64,000 nt of DNA, from the NCBI RefSeq assembly GCF_016907255.1, contig NZ_JAFBBQ010000001.1:868001-932000 (forward strand), in the 5' to 3' direction. Positions within the stretch are counted from its first letter, which is position 1. Each line of letters starts with the position of its first letter. This DNA is from Microbacterium keratanolyticum (lineage in GTDB: Bacteria > Actinomycetota > Actinomycetes > Actinomycetales > Microbacteriaceae). Both the position numbers and the translations under genes were made by a program. The notes below the pieces were generated by a model that worked only from the letters and a program-made list of their open reading frames with translations, was not told where the DNA came from and searched no databases. Positions 43,036 to 52,155 of the stretch are shown here, in pieces.

Positions 43036-43802
43036 TGACTGAAACGAAATCGAGCTTCACAATCGAACGCCACGGGCTCGACCTCCGCTTCCGCCGCACG
43101 ACGCTGACGTCGCGCGAGCTGCTCGCCCCGAACTTCGTCCGCGTGCGCCTGTCGGGCGATGAGCTCGAAGGCTTCACCTCCCTCGGCGCCGACGACCACA
43201 TGCGTCTGTTCTTCGCCGAACACGAGGTCGAGACCGTCGAAGAGATGCGCGCGTTCCCGAGCCGCGAGTACACCCCCCTCGCCTGGGGCGAGAACTGGCT
43301 CGACGTCGAGTTCGTGGTGCATGGCGACCTCGGCGTGGCAGGCCCCTGGGCCGCATCCGCTCCCCTCGGCTCGATCGTGGGCGTCGGGGGTCCGCGCGGT
43401 TCCGCCGTGATCACCGGCCAGCCCGGATCCTGGCTCTTGGTCGGTGACGAGACCGCGATCCCGGCGATCCGCCGCTTCGCCACACAGATCCCCGCCGGCA
43501 CCCCGGCACGCATCGTGATCGAGACCCGCACCGATGCCGACGAGGTCGCCATCGATGCGCCGGTCGACGTCGAATGGCTTCATCGCGGCGACGCCCTGGA
43601 GGGTTCGGCCCTGATCGCCTTCCTCGATGGGCTGGGCGCCGACGAGCGCGTCGGAGAAGATCCCTTCTGCTTCATCGCCGCCGAGCAGGCGATCGTGAAG
43701 CCGGGGCGCGCACTGCTGGAGCGCTGGGGCGTCGACATCAGCAAGGCTGTCGTCAAGGGCTACTGGAAGCGCGACGAAGCCGAGTACCACGCACCGCACT
43801 GA
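43035..43802 (+). CDS. Siderophore-interacting protein (FAD-dependent ferric reductase)
   Basis: The 255-residue SIP/ViuB-family flavoprotein frees iron from imported siderophores by reduction. The FAD-binding region has FPSREYTPLAW (the RxYT motif) and VVHGDLGVAGPWA. SWLLVGDETAIPAIRRF is the NAD(P)H-binding part, and the C-terminal GYWKRDEAEYH is diagnostic. It diverges from the siderophore ABC operon and shares two iron boxes with it, so both are probably induced under iron shortage. TAGCCT ends six bases before the ATG. Confidence 0.95.
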   Translation: MTETKSSFTIERHGLDLRFRRTTLTSRELLAPNFVRVRLSGDELEGFTSLGADDHMRLFFAEHEVETVEEMRAFPSREYTPLAWGENWLDVEFVVHGDLGVAGPWAASAPLGSIVGVGGPRGSAVITGQPGSWLLVGDETAIPAIRRFATQIPAGTPARIVIETRTDADEVAIDAPVDVEWLHRGDALEGSALIAFLDGLGADERVGEDPFCFIAAEQAIVKPGRALLERWGVDISKAVVKGYWKRDEAEYHAPH

Positions 43803-43805
43803 TCG

Positions 43806-44639
43806 ATGCGACCCCTCTCGGATGCGGATCGGCACGATGCGATCCCCGCGCAGGCCACCGGAACAGCCGTGCTGCTTCTGGCGGGTTCGAGCGGACGCGT
43901 CGAGCGCGAGCGCGCCGAGATGCTGGCGGATCGGGGCGCCCGCGTCGCCGCGATCCGCTGGTTCGGCGGAGACGGACGACGCCCGACCCCGCATGAGGTG
44001 CCGATCGAGCTCTTCATCGCTGAGCTCGACGGACTGCGCGCGGACGCGGATCATGTGGCCATCGTCGGCACCTCCTTCGGCGCGGAGGCCGCTCTCGTCA
44101 CCGCGACGCTGACAGCAGTCGACGCCGTCGTCGCGATCGCGCCGAGCAGCGTCGTCTGGGGCGGCCTGCGCGATGAGGAGTGGTCCTCGCATTGGACCTT
44201 CCATGGCGCCCCGCTTCCGTGGGTGTCCTTCGATCCGTCCTGGTCTCCGAGCACCGACCCGCCCTCCTACCGAGGGCTCTACGAGCAGAGCCTGCGCCTC
44301 GCACCCTCCATGACCGCTGCGGCACGGATCCGCGCAGAGGAGATCACCGGAGAGGTCCTCCTCGTCGCCGGTGGCGACGATCAGGTCTGGCCCAGCGAGC
44401 GATTCGCGGCGGAGATCGAGCAGGCTCGCATCACCGCCGGGCGCCGCACCACGGTGATCACGCACCCGCATGCCGGTCACCGGCTGCTGCTTCCCGGCGA
44501 GGAGCCCGCCGAGGGTGGCATCCGCATGGCCCGCGGCGGACGGGCGGACGCGGATGCCGAGCTCGGGCAGCGGGCGTGGCCGGAGCTCCTCCGCGTTCTG
44601 CGATTGCGGGACGATCTCCCGCCGTTCACCTCGGAGTGA
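43806..44639 (+). CDS. Alpha/beta hydrolase, acyl-CoA thioesterase/BAAT C-terminal type
   Basis: The 277-residue protein is related to the C-terminal domain of BAAT/acyl-CoA thioesterases. It has AVLLLAGSSGRVERERAEMLADRGARVAAIRWFG, nucleophile elbow VAIVGTSFGAEAAL (Ser), late Asp in VAGGDDQVWPS and His in HPHAGHRLLLPGEE. No N-terminal Bile_Hydr_Trans domain is present. It starts three bases after the SIP gene and is probably co-transcribed, which hints at a link with siderophore turnover; that is inference. Confidence 0.85.
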   Translation: MRPLSDADRHDAIPAQATGTAVLLLAGSSGRVERERAEMLADRGARVAAIRWFGGDGRRPTPHEVPIELFIAELDGLRADADHVAIVGTSFGAEAALVTATLTAVDAVVAIAPSSVVWGGLRDEEWSSHWTFHGAPLPWVSFDPSWSPSTDPPSYRGLYEQSLRLAPSMTAAARIRAEEITGEVLLVAGGDDQVWPSERFAAEIEQARITAGRRTTVITHPHAGHRLLLPGEEPAEGGIRMARGGRADADAELGQRAWPELLRVLRLRDDLPPFTSE

Positions 44640-44652
44640 TACTCCTGCTGAC

Positions 44653-45555
44653 ATGACCCGTCTGCGCATCCTGCACCTCACCGACACTCATCTGTATGGC
44701 GACACCCGCCGCCACTATGACGTGGTCGACACGCGCTCGCACCTCATCCGGGCTCTCGCGCATGTCGCCCATCTGCGTTTCGACCTCGTGGTGTGCTCCG
44801 GGGATGTGAGCGAGGACGGCACCACCGCCTCCTACCGCTGGCTGCGCGAGACGCTTGAGCCGTGGGCGCGCGAGCGCGGAGCGCGCACCGTCTATGCGAT
44901 GGGCAACCACGACCGTCGCGAGGCCTTCCGCGAGGTGCTCGGCGGCGGCCAGCCTGACGTCGACGAGGCAGTGCTCGCCGGAACCGACCCACAGCGCCCC
45001 GTCGCCTCCGCGGCGACCGTCGACGGCTGGCGGACGATCGTGCTCGACAGCTCGATCCCGATGCGCGGCTACGGATCGATCGAGCCCGAGCAGCGCGAGT
45101 TCCTGCGCGCACACCTGGCGACGCCCGCCCCGCAGGGCACGGTGCTCGTGATCCATCACCCTCCGATCGACGCGCAGACCGAGCTGCTGCAGGCGCTCGC
45201 GCTCGATGAGGCCGATGGTCTCGCTCTCATCGAGGACCTGCGTGGGTCCGACGTCCGCGTGATTCTCAGTGGGCACTATCACCTCCCGTTGGTCGAGACG
45301 GTTGCGGGAATCCCTGTCGTCGTCGCCCCCGGCGTGGCCAACATCGCCCGCTCCTTCGACGATCCACGCGAGGAGTCGGCGATCGACGGATACGGCGGCG
45401 CGGTCATCGACATCCGCGGTGAGCGCGTGCGCGTCGCCCCGTTCCTCGAGCGGATGAGCGATGATGACGAGGTGTTCCGTTTTCCGGCCGAGATCGTCGC
45501 CCGGATCATCGATGCGGCAGGTCAGCCCTCGACGCGCATCGGCTCGGTGTCGTAG
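44653..45555 (+). CDS. Metallophosphoesterase (CpdA-like)
   Basis: The 300-residue calcineurin-like phosphoesterase has motifs in order: LHLTDTHLYGD, VVCSGDVSEDG, YAMGNHDRRE, VIHHPPI and SGHYHLPL, supplying the Asp, His and Asn ligands of a two-metal site. CpdA-type enzymes cleave cyclic nucleotides, but relatives act on many phosphodiesters. The ATG at 44653 is 13 bases after the previous stop. The last 34 bases overlap the end of the convergent GntR gene. Confidence 0.9.
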   Translation: MTRLRILHLTDTHLYGDTRRHYDVVDTRSHLIRALAHVAHLRFDLVVCSGDVSEDGTTASYRWLRETLEPWARERGARTVYAMGNHDRREAFREVLGGGQPDVDEAVLAGTDPQRPVASAATVDGWRTIVLDSSIPMRGYGSIEPEQREFLRAHLATPAPQGTVLVIHHPPIDAQTELLQALALDEADGLALIEDLRGSDVRVILSGHYHLPLVETVAGIPVVVAPGVANIARSFDDPREESAIDGYGGAVIDIRGERVRVAPFLERMSDDDEVFRFPAEIVARIIDAAGQPSTRIGSVS

Positions 45556-46337
45556 CGCAGGACGAACTTCGCCTCATCCCCGCGGAGGCGGCGACGCACG
45601 TAGAACACGGGCCGCCCGGTGTCGTCGGCGGACACTCCGTCGCGCACGAGCAGCGCGGTCCCGGTCGGCACACCGAGGGTCTCCGCGTCGTCGAAATCGG
45701 CCCCGATCGCGCTGAACGCCCGCCACAGATAGCCGAGCTGCAGCCCGAGCCCGTCGGCGAATGCCCGCACCACGAGAGCATGCTCGGCGACCAGCCCGTC
45801 CACGGCCGCCCAGCGCTCATCGAACCAGTAGCTGTTGGCGATCCAACGCCTCCCGTCGCGCACCATGACGGTATCGAGGCGGTGCAGGCGCTCAGCAGGC
45901 ACGCCGAGATGCGCGGATGCCTCGTCGGCAAGCGGGCCCGTCGCCGCTCCGGATCCCAGGATGAGTTCGTCGACTGTGCGTACGGGCCGCGCGGAGCGAT
46001 GCAGGGCCTGCTCGTCGAAGGCATCCGCCGTCGCATCCGATTCCTGACGCAGCGATGGAACGCTCGCGACGATCTCGACGAGATCAGGCGGCGACATCAC
46101 GAAGGTGCCGACTCCGCGACGGATCTCCACGGCGCCGAGGCGCTGCAGTTCGATGACCGCCTGACGCAGTGTCAGCCGTGTCACACCGAAGCGCGCGGCG
46201 AGTTCTGCCTCATTGGGCAGCCGCGCCCCCGGCGCGAGCTCGCCGGACTGGATCTGCTCCCACAGTGCGGTCGCAATGCGCCGATACGCGGGCACACCCG
46301 CGCCCGTACGGACATGCGCACTTCGCCGATCGTTCAC
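45522..46337 (-). CDS. GntR family (HutC/UTRA) transcriptional regulator
   Basis: The 271-residue protein has the GntR winged helix (YRRIATALWEQIQSGELAPGARLPNEAELAARFGVTRLTLRQAVIELQRLG, about 18-68) and a C-terminal UTRA domain with VMVRDGRRWIANSYWFDE and VFYVRRRLRGDEAKFVLRY. GTG at 46337 has GAGGAG upstream; a longer frame is not needed. It diverges from the peptide ABC operon, its likely target. Its 3' end overlaps the metallophosphoesterase gene by 34 bases, tail to tail. Confidence 0.92.
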   Translation of the reverse strand: MNDRRSAHVRTGAGVPAYRRIATALWEQIQSGELAPGARLPNEAELAARFGVTRLTLRQAVIELQRLGAVEIRRGVGTFVMSPPDLVEIVASVPSLRQESDATADAFDEQALHRSARPVRTVDELILGSGAATGPLADEASAHLGVPAERLHRLDTVMVRDGRRWIANSYWFDERWAAVDGLVAEHALVVRAFADGLGLQLGYLWRAFSAIGADFDDAETLGVPTGTALLVRDGVSADDTGRPVFYVRRRLRGDEAKFVLRYDTEPMRVEG

Positions 46338-46369
46338 CTGACACTCCTCATTTCGACACTGTCGATCCG

Positions 46370-46386
46370 TAGACATATAGACGTCT
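46370..46386. promoter_or_regulatory. GntR operator candidate
   Basis: TAGACATATAGACGTCT holds two TAGAC repeats eight bases apart and the palindrome AGACGTCT. It lies between the divergent GntR and peptide-binding genes in a local AT-rich spot. The assignment rests on position and symmetry only. Confidence 0.45.
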
Positions 46387-46438
46387 CGATCACAGCCGCG
46401 GCGAATCTCACAAGATCCCCGCAACAGAAAGGTATGCC

Positions 46439-47935
46439 ATGCGCAGAACGATTGCGTCCACAGCCCTCATCCTCGGCGGACTTCTGCTCGCCGGCTGCGC
46501 CACGGCGCCCGGCACCGGCACCCCCGAATCCGCGACTCCGCAGATCATCGACATTCGTGTGGGACTGGAGCCGACGAGCCTCGACGTGACGACCACGTCA
46601 GGAGCGGGACTCGTGCAGGTCATGCGCGGCAATGTCTACGAGGGACTCGTGGGACTCAGCGAGGACCTCGAGATCCTCCCCGCGCTCGCCTCCGACTGGA
46701 AGGTCTCGGAGGACGGTCTGACGTACACCTTCACGGTGCGCGAGGGTGTGACGTTCCACGACGGCACACCGATGACGATCGATGACGTCGTGGCGTCGCT
46801 GACGGCATCCAGCGCTGAGGGCTCCATGAACCCGGATGCCAAGCGCATGGGCTCGGTCGCCTCGATCGAGGCCACCGACGAGACCACGCTCGTCATCACC
46901 CTCTCGCAGCGCGACATCAACTTCCTCGAGTCCTTGACAACCTCTGCCGGCTATGTCGTGCCCGCTGCGTCGTCGGTCGACCTGGCATCCGCCACCAACG
47001 GCACGGGCCCGTACACCCTCGACCGGTGGAACCGCGGCTCCACTCTCGCGCTCGAGCCGTTCGACGGCTACTGGGGCGACGCTCCCCTCAACGACGGCGT
47101 CGTCTTCCACTACATCGCCGACGAGACCACCGCCGCCACCGCCCTGCAGAGCGGCGAGGTCGACATCCTCGCCGGTGTCACCGCGGAGACCGCCGAGCTG
47201 CTGCGCGGCGCCGACGAGTTCCAGGTGATCGAGGGCGACTCCACGAGCTGGATGACCCTCGGGTTCAACCACAGCTTCGCGCCCCTCGCCGACCAGCGCG
47301 TCCGTCAGGCGCTGCGCCAGGCCATCGACAAGGAGGAGCTCATCGAGGTCATCGGGGGCCAGGCACTCGAGGTCGGCACGATCACCGTCCCCACCGACGC
47401 CTGGCACGTCGACGCCACGGACTCCGCACCCTACGACCCGGCCGCCGCGCGGAAACTCCTCGCCGAGGCGGGGCAGGAGAACCTGAACCTGACGCTCACG
47501 GTCTCGAACACCTACGACACGATCATCACCGAGTTCATCGCCGCTGAACTCGCCGAGGTCGGTGTGACCGTCACGATCGACACCGTCGAGTTCGCCACCT
47601 GGCTCGAAGACGTCTACACCAACAAGGACTTCGAACTGACGATGGTGCTCCACGTCGATCCTGCGACGATCACCTACTACGGCAACCCCGGCTACTACTG
47701 GAGCTACGACAACGCCGAGGCGCAGGCGCTCGTCACCGACGCACGCCAGGCGGCGACTCCCGAGGTGCGCGACGAGAAGCTTCGCGCGGTCGCGGAACTG
47801 GTCGCGAAGGATGCCGCGAGCGACTGGCTCTACTCGCCGCAGACCGTCGTGGTCGCAGGCAAGGATCTCACCGGATTCCCGGTCGACCGCATCTCGAACA
47901 ACTTCCGGGTGAGTGGCATCACCGTCGCCGAGTGA
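46439..47935 (+). CDS. Peptide/nickel-type ABC transporter substrate-binding lipoprotein
   Basis: The 498-residue family 5 binding protein has a lipobox LAGC after a 19-residue signal. The mature part has IDIRVGLEPTSLDVTT, YTFTVREGVTFHDGTPMTIDDVVASL and NHSFAPLADQRVRQALRQAIDKEEL, the usual DppA/OppA signatures. GAAAGG precedes the ATG. It opens a five-gene importer operon under the divergent GntR regulator. The ligand could be a peptide, an opine or another small solute. Confidence 0.94.
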   Translation: MRRTIASTALILGGLLLAGCATAPGTGTPESATPQIIDIRVGLEPTSLDVTTTSGAGLVQVMRGNVYEGLVGLSEDLEILPALASDWKVSEDGLTYTFTVREGVTFHDGTPMTIDDVVASLTASSAEGSMNPDAKRMGSVASIEATDETTLVITLSQRDINFLESLTTSAGYVVPAASSVDLASATNGTGPYTLDRWNRGSTLALEPFDGYWGDAPLNDGVVFHYIADETTAATALQSGEVDILAGVTAETAELLRGADEFQVIEGDSTSWMTLGFNHSFAPLADQRVRQALRQAIDKEELIEVIGGQALEVGTITVPTDAWHVDATDSAPYDPAAARKLLAEAGQENLNLTLTVSNTYDTIITEFIAAELAEVGVTVTIDTVEFATWLEDVYTNKDFELTMVLHVDPATITYYGNPGYYWSYDNAEAQALVTDARQAATPEVRDEKLRAVAELVAKDAASDWLYSPQTVVVAGKDLTGFPVDRISNNFRVSGITVAE

Positions 47936-47936
47936 C

Positions 47937-48953
47937 ATGACCACGACAGCACCCCCGCCGGTGCGGACGCCCGCCGGACACGGATCCTCCCGTGTCCGGC
48001 GGGTCGCCGCCGAACTCCTGAACGAAGCCGTCGTCCTCCTCGCCTCCCTGCTCGCCGCAAGCATCGTGATCTTCGCCCTTCTGGCCGTTCTCCCCGGCGA
48101 CCAGGCCGCCGTGATGGGCGGGATGGATGCCACACCCGAACAGCTCGAGGCGCTGCGGACGCAACTCGGCCTCGACCGCCCGCTCTGGCTGCGCTACCTC
48201 GACTGGATCGGCGGGGTCCTCAGCGGCGATCTCGGCACCTCGGCGCTCGATGGGCGCCCCGTCGCCGCCGAACTCGGCGAGAAGCTCCAGGTCACCATTC
48301 CCCTCGGTCTCCTCGCGTTGCTGCTGAGCGTTGTGATCGCCGTTCCCCTCGGCGTGATCGCCGCCGTGTACCGCGAGTCGGCATTCGGCCGATCCGTCGC
48401 CGCGCTCAGTCAGCTCTCCGCCGCCGTGCCGACCTTCGTGCTGGGCCTGCTTCTCGTCGTGCTCGTCGCGCTTCCCACGCGCCTCTTTCCGGTGCAGGGC
48501 TTCCCTGCCGACCGCTGGGCTGATCCCGGCGAGGCGATGCGCGCGCTCATCCTGCCGGCGACCGCGATCGCGATCGGCCAGGCCGCGGTGCTCGTGCGCT
48601 TCGTACGCAGCGCCACGATCGACGTGCTGATGAAGGAGTGGGTGCGCACCGGACTCGCCCAGGGATGGCCACTGCGCGATGTGCTGCTGCGCCAGGGCCT
48701 GCGCAATGCCGCCCTTCCTCTCCTCGGTGTTCTGGGGCTGGAGATCGCCGGGATCCTGATGGGATCCGTGATCGTCGAGCAGCTGTTCGCGCTCCCCGGA
48801 GTCGGCGGGATGATCCTGGCCGATGTCGGCAACCGCGACATCGTGTCGATCCAGAGCACACTGTTCGTGCTCACCGCACTGGTCATGATCTCGACCGTCA
48901 CGCTCACCGCGCTCTCGCGCGTGCTCGATCCCCGCATCCGGAGGATTTCATGA
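47937..48953 (+). CDS. Peptide ABC transporter permease, DppB-type
   Basis: The 338-residue permease has six helices. An N-terminal conserved segment, GMDATPEQLEALRTQLGLDRPLWLRYLDWI, and the EAA loop VRTGLAQGWPLRDVLLRQGLRNAALP mark a DppB/OppB protein. The ATG lies one base after the previous stop. The first 30 residues are Pro/Thr/Arg-rich and disordered. Confidence 0.93.
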   Translation: MTTTAPPPVRTPAGHGSSRVRRVAAELLNEAVVLLASLLAASIVIFALLAVLPGDQAAVMGGMDATPEQLEALRTQLGLDRPLWLRYLDWIGGVLSGDLGTSALDGRPVAAELGEKLQVTIPLGLLALLLSVVIAVPLGVIAAVYRESAFGRSVAALSQLSAAVPTFVLGLLLVVLVALPTRLFPVQGFPADRWADPGEAMRALILPATAIAIGQAAVLVRFVRSATIDVLMKEWVRTGLAQGWPLRDVLLRQGLRNAALPLLGVLGLEIAGILMGSVIVEQLFALPGVGGMILADVGNRDIVSIQSTLFVLTALVMISTVTLTALSRVLDPRIRRIS

Positions 48954-49831
48954 TCGCTCGCTTCCTCCGACACCCCCTCGGAGTCGCCGGGCTCGTGCTC
49001 GTCGGCATCCCGCTGCTGGCAGCTCTCGTCTCCCTCGTCTGGACGCCGTACGATCCGACCGCCTTCGCGCCGGCCGACCGCTGGCTCGCCCCCTCACCGG
49101 CACACCTCCTCGGCACAGACGCCGGCGGGCGAGACCTGTTCAGCGTCCTCCTCGTCGGCGCGCAGTCCACGATGCTCGCGACGCTCATCGCGACCCTCAT
49201 CGCCGTCGTCATCGGACTCCCCCTTGCGATGGCCGCGGCACTCGCCTCCCGCCGACTCGGACTCCTGCTGGAGCGCGGCATCGACATCGCGATCGCCTTC
49301 CCGACCCTCGTGCTCGCGATCATCCTGGTGACCTCCTACGGCGCGAGCCTGTGGGTGTCGTCGCTCGCGATCGGCCTCGGCGGCGCGGTGGTGATCGCTC
49401 GCACGATGCTGCCCGAACTGCGCGGGGCGATGGCGAGCCCCTACGTCACGCTCGCCACAGCGGGTGGTGTCGGGGTCATCGGCATCCTGTGGCGGCACGT
49501 GCTCCCGAACGCGGCGCCCACGCTGTTCATCCGGGCGACGCAGCTGCTCTCCGTCGCCGCCCTTGCCGAGGCCGGCCTCTCCTACCTCGGTTTCGGCACT
49601 CCGCCACCCACCCCGTCCTGGGGACGCACGCTGGCCGACCTCCAGTCTCAGGTGCTCGTGCGCCCGGAGGTGCTGATCGCTCCGAGCCTTGCCATCACGA
49701 CGCTCGTGATCGGATTCGCGCTCCTCGGCGACGCACTCCGCGACGCGCTCGAACCCGACCAGGCACGGCGCCCTTCCCGCTCACAGCCCGTTTCCGCCAT
49801 TTCCGCGTCAACAGAGAAGGTGCCCGCATGA
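48950..49831 (+). CDS. Peptide ABC transporter permease, DppC-type
   Basis: The 293-residue permease has PSPAHLLGTDAGGRDLFSVLLVGAQ near the start, a classic DppC/OppC motif, and the EAA loop MASPYVTLATAGGVGVIGILWRHVLPNAAP. The start overlaps the DppB-type stop (ATGA). A polar tail of about 25 residues follows the last helix. Confidence 0.93.
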   Translation: MIARFLRHPLGVAGLVLVGIPLLAALVSLVWTPYDPTAFAPADRWLAPSPAHLLGTDAGGRDLFSVLLVGAQSTMLATLIATLIAVVIGLPLAMAAALASRRLGLLLERGIDIAIAFPTLVLAIILVTSYGASLWVSSLAIGLGGAVVIARTMLPELRGAMASPYVTLATAGGVGVIGILWRHVLPNAAPTLFIRATQLLSVAALAEAGLSYLGFGTPPPTPSWGRTLADLQSQVLVRPEVLIAPSLAITTLVIGFALLGDALRDALEPDQARRPSRSQPVSAISASTEKVPA

Positions 49832-50634
49832 CACTGCTCGACATCCGCAACCTCACGATCCGCATCGACGGACGCACCGTCGTCGACGATGTCTCGCTCA
49901 CGGTCGCCTCCGGGGAACGCGTGGGCCTCATCGGCGAGTCCGGCTCGGGAAAGTCCCTCACGAGCATGGCGATCCTCGGACTGTGCCCGCCGCGCGGTGA
50001 GATCCTCGGCAGCGTGCGGGTCGATGGCACCGAAACCGTCGGTGCGGATGCCGCGACGATCCGCGGGCTGCGTGGCCGGACGGTCGGCTGCATCTTCCAG
50101 GAGCCGCAGAGCGCGCTCGACCCGCTTCTGCCGATCCACCGGCACCTCGTCGCCCCGTTGCGCGCACACGGGATGCTCCGCCGGGGGACGGGCCGCGAGA
50201 CAGCCATCCGCCTCGCGGAGAGCGTCGGCCTGCCCGATGCCGCCCAGCTCGTGCGTCGATACCCGCACGAGCTCTCCGGTGGACAGCGGCAGCGCGTCAT
50301 GATCGCCATGGCGATGTCGACATCGCCGCGGCTGCTGCTCGCCGACGAGCCCACGACGGCGCTCGATGTGACCGTGCAGGCGCGCGTGCTGCGCCTGATG
50401 TCGCATCTTGTCGAGAGCAGCGGCGCAGGCAGCCTGCTCGTGACGCACGACATGGCCGTCGCCGCGTCGCAATGCGATCGGATCGTGGTCATGCAGGCCG
50501 GGCGGATCATCGAGGAGGGCACCCCCGACGAGCTCATCCGCGCACCCCGCACGAGCTACACCGCCGAACTGATCGACGCCGCTTATGCCACCAGCTGGCA
50601 GCCGAGTCGCCTCCTCGAGGCGGTGCCGGCGTGA
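49828..50634 (+). CDS. Peptide ABC transporter ATP-binding protein, DppD-type
   Basis: The 268-residue ATPase has Walker A GESGSGKSL (the Thr/Ser position is Ser-Leu), Q-loop IFQEPQSALDPLL, signature LSGGQRQRVMIAMAM, Walker B LLLADEPTTALD and switch VTHDMAVAA. There is no obvious C-terminal Cys cluster of the oligopeptide type. It overlaps the preceding gene by ATGA and the following one by GTGA. Confidence 0.93.
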   Translation: MTLLDIRNLTIRIDGRTVVDDVSLTVASGERVGLIGESGSGKSLTSMAILGLCPPRGEILGSVRVDGTETVGADAATIRGLRGRTVGCIFQEPQSALDPLLPIHRHLVAPLRAHGMLRRGTGRETAIRLAESVGLPDAAQLVRRYPHELSGGQRQRVMIAMAMSTSPRLLLADEPTTALDVTVQARVLRLMSHLVESSGAGSLLVTHDMAVAASQCDRIVVMQAGRIIEEGTPDELIRAPRTSYTAELIDAAYATSWQPSRLLEAVPA

Positions 50635-51428
50635 CGGTCGAGCTGTTCCGTGCCGAGGGCATCGGCATGACGTACCCGGGGATGGCCCGACCGGCGCTGC
50701 ACGGCGTGGACCTTCGGATCGACGCAGGGCGCCACCTCGGCATCATCGGGGAATCGGGGTCGGGCAAGTCCACGCTGGCTCGCATCCTGCTCGGCCTCCA
50801 GCGCCCCACCACCGGCACCGTGATGTACCGCGGAGCGCCCGTACCCGCAGGGCGCGGTCGGGCGGCCCGCGACTTCCGCCGGCGGGTGCAGGTCGTGCTG
50901 CAGGATCCCTTCGCATCGCTGAACCCGCGCATGCCGATCGGACGGATCATCGCCGAGCCGGTCCGCGCGCTCCGTCCGGAGTGGGACGCGCACGACCGTG
51001 CCACGGAGATGATCGCCGCGGTCGAGCTGCCGGCGAATGTCGCCGACCGCCTTCCTCGCGAGCTCTCCGGCGGACAGCGGCAGCGCGTCGCGATCGCACG
51101 CGCTCTCGCGGTGCGTCCTGAGGTCGTGATCGCCGATGAGCCCGTCAGCGCGCTCGATGTGTCGGTGCGCGCACATGTTCTGCGCCTCCTGCGCCGACTG
51201 GCGGCACACGAAGACCTCACGATCGTCGTCGTCTCCCATGACCTCGGCATCATCGATGGGCTGTGTGCGGACGCGATCGTCATGACCCAGGGGCGCATCG
51301 TCGAGCAGGGACCCGTCATCGACGTGCTCGAGCACCCCCGCCATCCCTACACCCGCGAACTGATTGCGAGCGTGCCGATGCTGCCGCCGCGAGCCCCGAA
51401 CGATCGAGGAGCACACCATGGCGCCTGA
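50631..51428 (+). CDS. Peptide ABC transporter ATP-binding protein, DppF-type
   Basis: The 265-residue ATPase has Walker A GESGSGKST, Q-loop VLQDPFASLNPRM, signature [15 protein letters not shown], Walker B VVIADEPVSALD and a switch His in VVSHDLGII. A tail HPRHPYTRELIASVPML is typical of DppF/OppF. The start is GTG inside the previous stop. Its own end overlaps the phosphatase gene by 11 bases. Confidence 0.93.
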   Translation: MTVELFRAEGIGMTYPGMARPALHGVDLRIDAGRHLGIIGESGSGKSTLARILLGLQRPTTGTVMYRGAPVPAGRGRAARDFRRRVQVVLQDPFASLNPRMPIGRIIAEPVRALRPEWDAHDRATEMIAAVELPANVADRLPRELSGGQRQRVAIARALAVRPEVVIADEPVSALDVSVRAHVLRLLRRLAAHEDLTIVVVSHDLGIIDGLCADAIVMTQGRIVEQGPVIDVLEHPRHPYTRELIASVPMLPPRAPNDRGAHHGA

Positions 51429-52152
51429 CCGACTGATCACTGCCGCCCCCCTGCACAACCTCCGCCCGGTGGGCGGTCTGCCGACCAGGACGGGAGACGT
51501 CGTGCGCGACGATCTCATCTGGCGTTCGGCGGCCCCACTCTCGCGCCGCACCCCCGCCAGCGAGGCGGTGGTCGCGCTGGGCGTTCGCGCCGTCGTCGAC
51601 CTGCGCGACGCCCGCGAACGCGCCTCCACTCCGGGAGCATGGCAGCATCCCGTGCTCCAGGCCCGCCCCATGCCGGTCTTCGAGGATCGACTGCATGAGA
51701 TCCGTTTCGCCGACCTCTCGGAGCTCTACGCCGTGATGATCGACGAGAGCGGCGCGGCCCTCGCCCGTGCCTTCGCCGCCGTCAGTGAGCACGCCGCCGG
51801 CGGCGTGCTCATCCACTGCACGGCCGGGAAAGATCGCACGGGTGTGCTGAGCGCGCTGGTGCTTGACGTGCTCGGCGTCGAGCGAACGCTCGTGCTCGAT
51901 GACTTCGCGCAGTCACAGCAACGCCTCGGTCCCTCGTACCTGGCCGAGCTGTTCGCCGATGTCGATGCAAGATCGCTTCCGGGGATCGCCGCGCATCGGG
52001 CGACGGCCTCGCCTCCGGAGCTTCTGGAAGGCGCCTTCGCGCGCATCGACGGCGAATGGGGAGGAAGCAGCGCCTATCTGCGTGCGCACGGCCTCGATGA
52101 GGACGCCATCCCGCGCCTGCGCACTCTCATGGGTGTGCGGGACGAGGCCTGA
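51418..52152 (+). CDS. Tyrosine-protein phosphatase-like protein
   Basis: The 244-residue protein is of the Y_phosphatase3 (PTP/lipid phosphatase) type. It has NLRPVGGLPTRTGDVVRDDLIWRSAAP, then VRAVVDLRDARER, then the active-site P-loop IHCTAGKDRTG with Cys134 and Arg140. The Lys-Asp within the loop is typical of bacterial dual-specificity and lipid phosphatases such as LipA and MptpB. It is translationally coupled to the peptide ABC operon, with GAGGAG inside the end of the DppF-type gene. The substrate may be a phospho-peptide or phospholipid. Confidence 0.92.
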   Translation: MAPDRLITAAPLHNLRPVGGLPTRTGDVVRDDLIWRSAAPLSRRTPASEAVVALGVRAVVDLRDARERASTPGAWQHPVLQARPMPVFEDRLHEIRFADLSELYAVMIDESGAALARAFAAVSEHAAGGVLIHCTAGKDRTGVLSALVLDVLGVERTLVLDDFAQSQQRLGPSYLAELFADVDARSLPGIAAHRATASPPELLEGAFARIDGEWGGSSAYLRAHGLDEDAIPRLRTLMGVRDEA

Positions 52153-52155
52153 GGA

